From contig JAFYKU010000073.1 of NCBI GenBank assembly GCA_017537405.1, positions 1-15,598 of the forward strand: DNA of 15,598 nt, written 5' to 3'. The stretch's first letter is position 1, and each line of letters starts with the position of its first letter. The notes below the pieces were generated by a model. It had not been told where the DNA came from. It worked only from the letters and a program-made list of their open reading frames with translations, and ran no database searches. The position numbers and the translations under genes are program-made. The DNA comes from Clostridia bacterium (lineage in GTDB: Bacteria; Bacillota; Clostridia; Christensenellales; UBA1242). Positions 14,754 to 15,598 of the stretch are shown here, in pieces.

Positions 14754-14760
14754 AAAATGC

Positions 14761-14798
14761 TTGCTATATTTCAAATGTTATAGTAACATATGTATAGT
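14761..14798 (+). promoter_or_regulatory. Operator/promoter block O2 of the second regulator operon
   Basis: The 38-bp counterpart of 9753-9790, with the 21-bp palindrome at 14772-14792 (core ATGTTA-TAG-TAACAT). Candidate boxes are TTGCTA 14761-14766 with TAACAT 14784-14789 (17 bp), or TTTCAA 14769-14774 with TATAGT 14793-14798 (18 bp). It precedes an AGGAGG Shine-Dalgarno sequence at 14805-14810 and the ORF at 14820. Confidence 0.7.
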
Positions 14799-14819
14799 AT
14801 TAAAAGGAGGATCTAAACA

Positions 14820-14963
14820 ATGGCAAAAATCGTGGAGGAGATATTAAAACTACCAATTGGAATCGCTGAAAAACGATTAAACAAATTAGAGGTTCAACAT
14901 GGTAGTGAATTCTGTAACAAGATTATCACAGCTATTATCAGCTGTCTGCATGGAGTTCGTTAA
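14820..14963 (+). CDS. Hypothetical small protein, 47 aa
   Basis: Starts with ATG nine bases after a perfect AGGAGG and directly below the O2 promoter block, so it is very likely translated despite its size. The sequence begins MAKIVEEILKLPIGIAEKR and ends ISCLHGVR. It is predicted to be helical, with a charged amphipathic first half and a more hydrophobic second half. No family is recognised. Its stop (TAA) overlaps the next start by one base. As first gene of the operator-controlled operon it could be an early regulatory or host-takeover peptide; this is only positional inference. Confidence 0.65.
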   Translation: MAKIVEEILKLPIGIAEKRLNKLEVQHGSEFCNKIITAIISCLHGVR

Positions 14964-15085
14964 TGGAGTATTATTTCTGGCTGAAAAGTAACAGTAATTT
15001 TTACACATTCAAAAATTACGATTCAGCCAGAGATTTTTACTATAATAACTTCAATGATATTTCGATAACAAATTTTAATTTTTAA
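14963..15085 (+). CDS. Hypothetical small protein, 40 aa
   Basis: Begins at the ATG that overlaps the preceding stop (TAATG), with GGAG at 14952-14955 as a plausible Shine-Dalgarno sequence. The product is unusually rich in Phe, Tyr and Asn (MEYYFWLKSNSNFYTF, ending SITNFNF). It could be a real tiny protein or a chance reading between regulators. The coupling and Shine-Dalgarno position favour translation. No function can be given. Confidence 0.5.
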   Translation: MEYYFWLKSNSNFYTFKNYDSARDFYYNNFNDISITNFNF

Positions 15086-15104
15086 CAAAAGGAAACAGGA
15101 CAAC

Positions 15105-15329
15105 ATGGAAACACTTAAACAATTAAGAAAAGATGCAGGATTAACACAGCAAGGATTGGCAAAGCTTGTATCCTTAGCAGTGCCAGTTAGTAGAGCGACG
15201 GTTGGAGTCTGGGAAACTGGTACTCGTTGTCCTGAATATCCAGTTATAAAACGCTTGGCAGAAATTTTCATTAAGCCAGTCGAAGAAATCTATGAAATTT
15301 TTTATCCTAAAACAGTGGGGGAAAAATGA
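15105..15329 (+). CDS. XRE-family DNA-binding protein, 74 aa
   Basis: A single helix-turn-helix domain: LKQLRKDAGLTQQGLAKL, recognition helix region SRATVGVWETGTR, then PEYPVIKRLAEIF and VEEIYEIFYP. The turn before the recognition helix is several residues longer than usual (VSLAVPVSR), which is uncommon for HTH_3. There is no effector or dimerisation domain, so it looks like a Cro-type or antirepressor-like regulator. AGGA at 15097-15100 is its Shine-Dalgarno sequence. The stop overlaps the next XRE gene by four bases (ATGA), so the two are translated together. It is transcribed from O2 and is likely in turn a partner of the leftward repressor. Confidence 0.85.
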   Translation: METLKQLRKDAGLTQQGLAKLVSLAVPVSRATVGVWETGTRCPEYPVIKRLAEIFIKPVEEIYEIFYPKTVGEK

Positions 15330-15598
15330 CATCTAAAATAACACTAAAAAGTTTGCGTGAAAAACATGAGAATCTAACACAAAAACAGTTAGCATCATTT
15401 TTGCATGTAGACCGTAGTGCTATTTCAAAATGGGAAACTGGAAAGCAAGCTCCAGATCGTGATATGGCTATGAAAATTGCAAGATTCTTTGATGTGACAT
15501 TTTCTGAGGTTGAAGAAATGTTTATTAAAAAAAACATCGAACACGACACAAATAACTCATCATGGTTAAACAAACAACTAAGTATCGAAGAATTGAAA
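15326..15598 (+). CDS. XRE-family regulator, 3' end outside window
   Basis: Open to the last base (91 residues visible). Residues about 7-67 form a classical HTH_3 domain: LREKHENLTQKQLASFLHV, DRSAISKWETGKQ, then PDRDMAMKIARFFDVTFSEVEEMF. The remaining part (KKNIEHDTNNSSWLNKQLS) starts a polar linker, so a further domain may follow beyond the window. It differs clearly from the 74-aa XRE before it and from the leftward repressor, so the element has three distinct XRE proteins. The stop is not seen, hence its total length and C-terminal function are unknown. Confidence 0.85.
   Translation, partial: MTSKITLKSLREKHENLTQKQLASFLHVDRSAISKWETGKQAPDRDMAMKIARFFDVTFSEVEEMFIKKNIEHDTNNSSWLNKQLSIEELK

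Larger units (their letters stand above)
7834..15598. mobile_element. Left part of an integrative element at tRNA-Thr
   Basis: The region from the tRNA 3' end to the window edge contains a tyrosine recombinase facing the tRNA, a divergent repressor, operators shared between distant promoters, an operon of surface proteins and a second set of XRE regulators. This is the layout of a temperate phage or phage-like integrative element. No terminase, portal, capsid, relaxase, conjugation ATPase or replication initiator is visible, so the type remains open. The right end is outside the window. Confidence 0.75.

Overview
The window is AT-rich bacterial DNA in two parts. Positions 1 to about 7830 are housekeeping chromosome. 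Positions from about 7834 to the end are the left part of an integrated mobile element inserted beside a tRNA-Thr gene. The standard code is used (TGA is a stop) and stronger promoters look sigma-A-like (TTGnnn, 17 bp, TATAAT). A Cys4 adenylate kinase lid, a SepF-like division protein, a YkvI-family transporter and a YdjI-type SPFH/zinc-ribbon protein suggest an uncultured member of Bacillota or a related low-GC lineage. This placement is inference; no 16S or ribosomal protein marker is present.

Chromosomal part: the 3' end of adk overlaps map, followed by a clear terminator. A SepF-like gene (minus) diverges from gpsA-tgt (plus). yajC follows on its own promoter and converges with a TPR/ykvI operon on the minus strand. 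An SPFH/zinc-ribbon gene, a small four-helix membrane protein gene and tRNA-Thr(TGT) complete this part. Four genes (sepF-like, gpsA, yajC, and the membrane protein at 7261) have a -10 box ending only 5 to 7 bases before the start codon, which predicts leaderless mRNAs. Genes inside operons have Shine-Dalgarno sequences instead.

Element part: a terminator and two 12-bp direct repeats lead into a complete tyrosine recombinase gene whose 3' end faces the tRNA, then a Cro/CI-type repressor, both on the minus strand. To the right, on the plus strand, is a tightly overlapping operon of four predicted membrane or surface proteins (428, 177, 926 and 60 aa). The 926-aa protein has an N-terminal membrane anchor, a long coiled coil, InlB-like beta modules and about twelve 41-residue kelch-like repeats. 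A second plus-strand operon follows, with two tiny ORFs (47 and 40 aa) and two different XRE-type regulators; the last runs off the window.

The main finding is the element's control circuit. A 21-bp palindrome with half-site near CAAATGTTAT sits in nearly identical 38-bp promoter blocks before the surface operon (9753-9790) and before the second regulator operon (14761-14798). A weaker copy lies before the integrase (9281-9301). The first promoter is followed at once by a 111-nt foldable leader. One strand of its inner stem is also a perfect 19-nt reverse complement of the early coding region of the first surface gene, so two folds exclude each other. No terminase, portal, capsid, conjugation or replication gene is visible, so whether this is a prophage (possibly filamentous), a satellite or another integrative element cannot be settled here.
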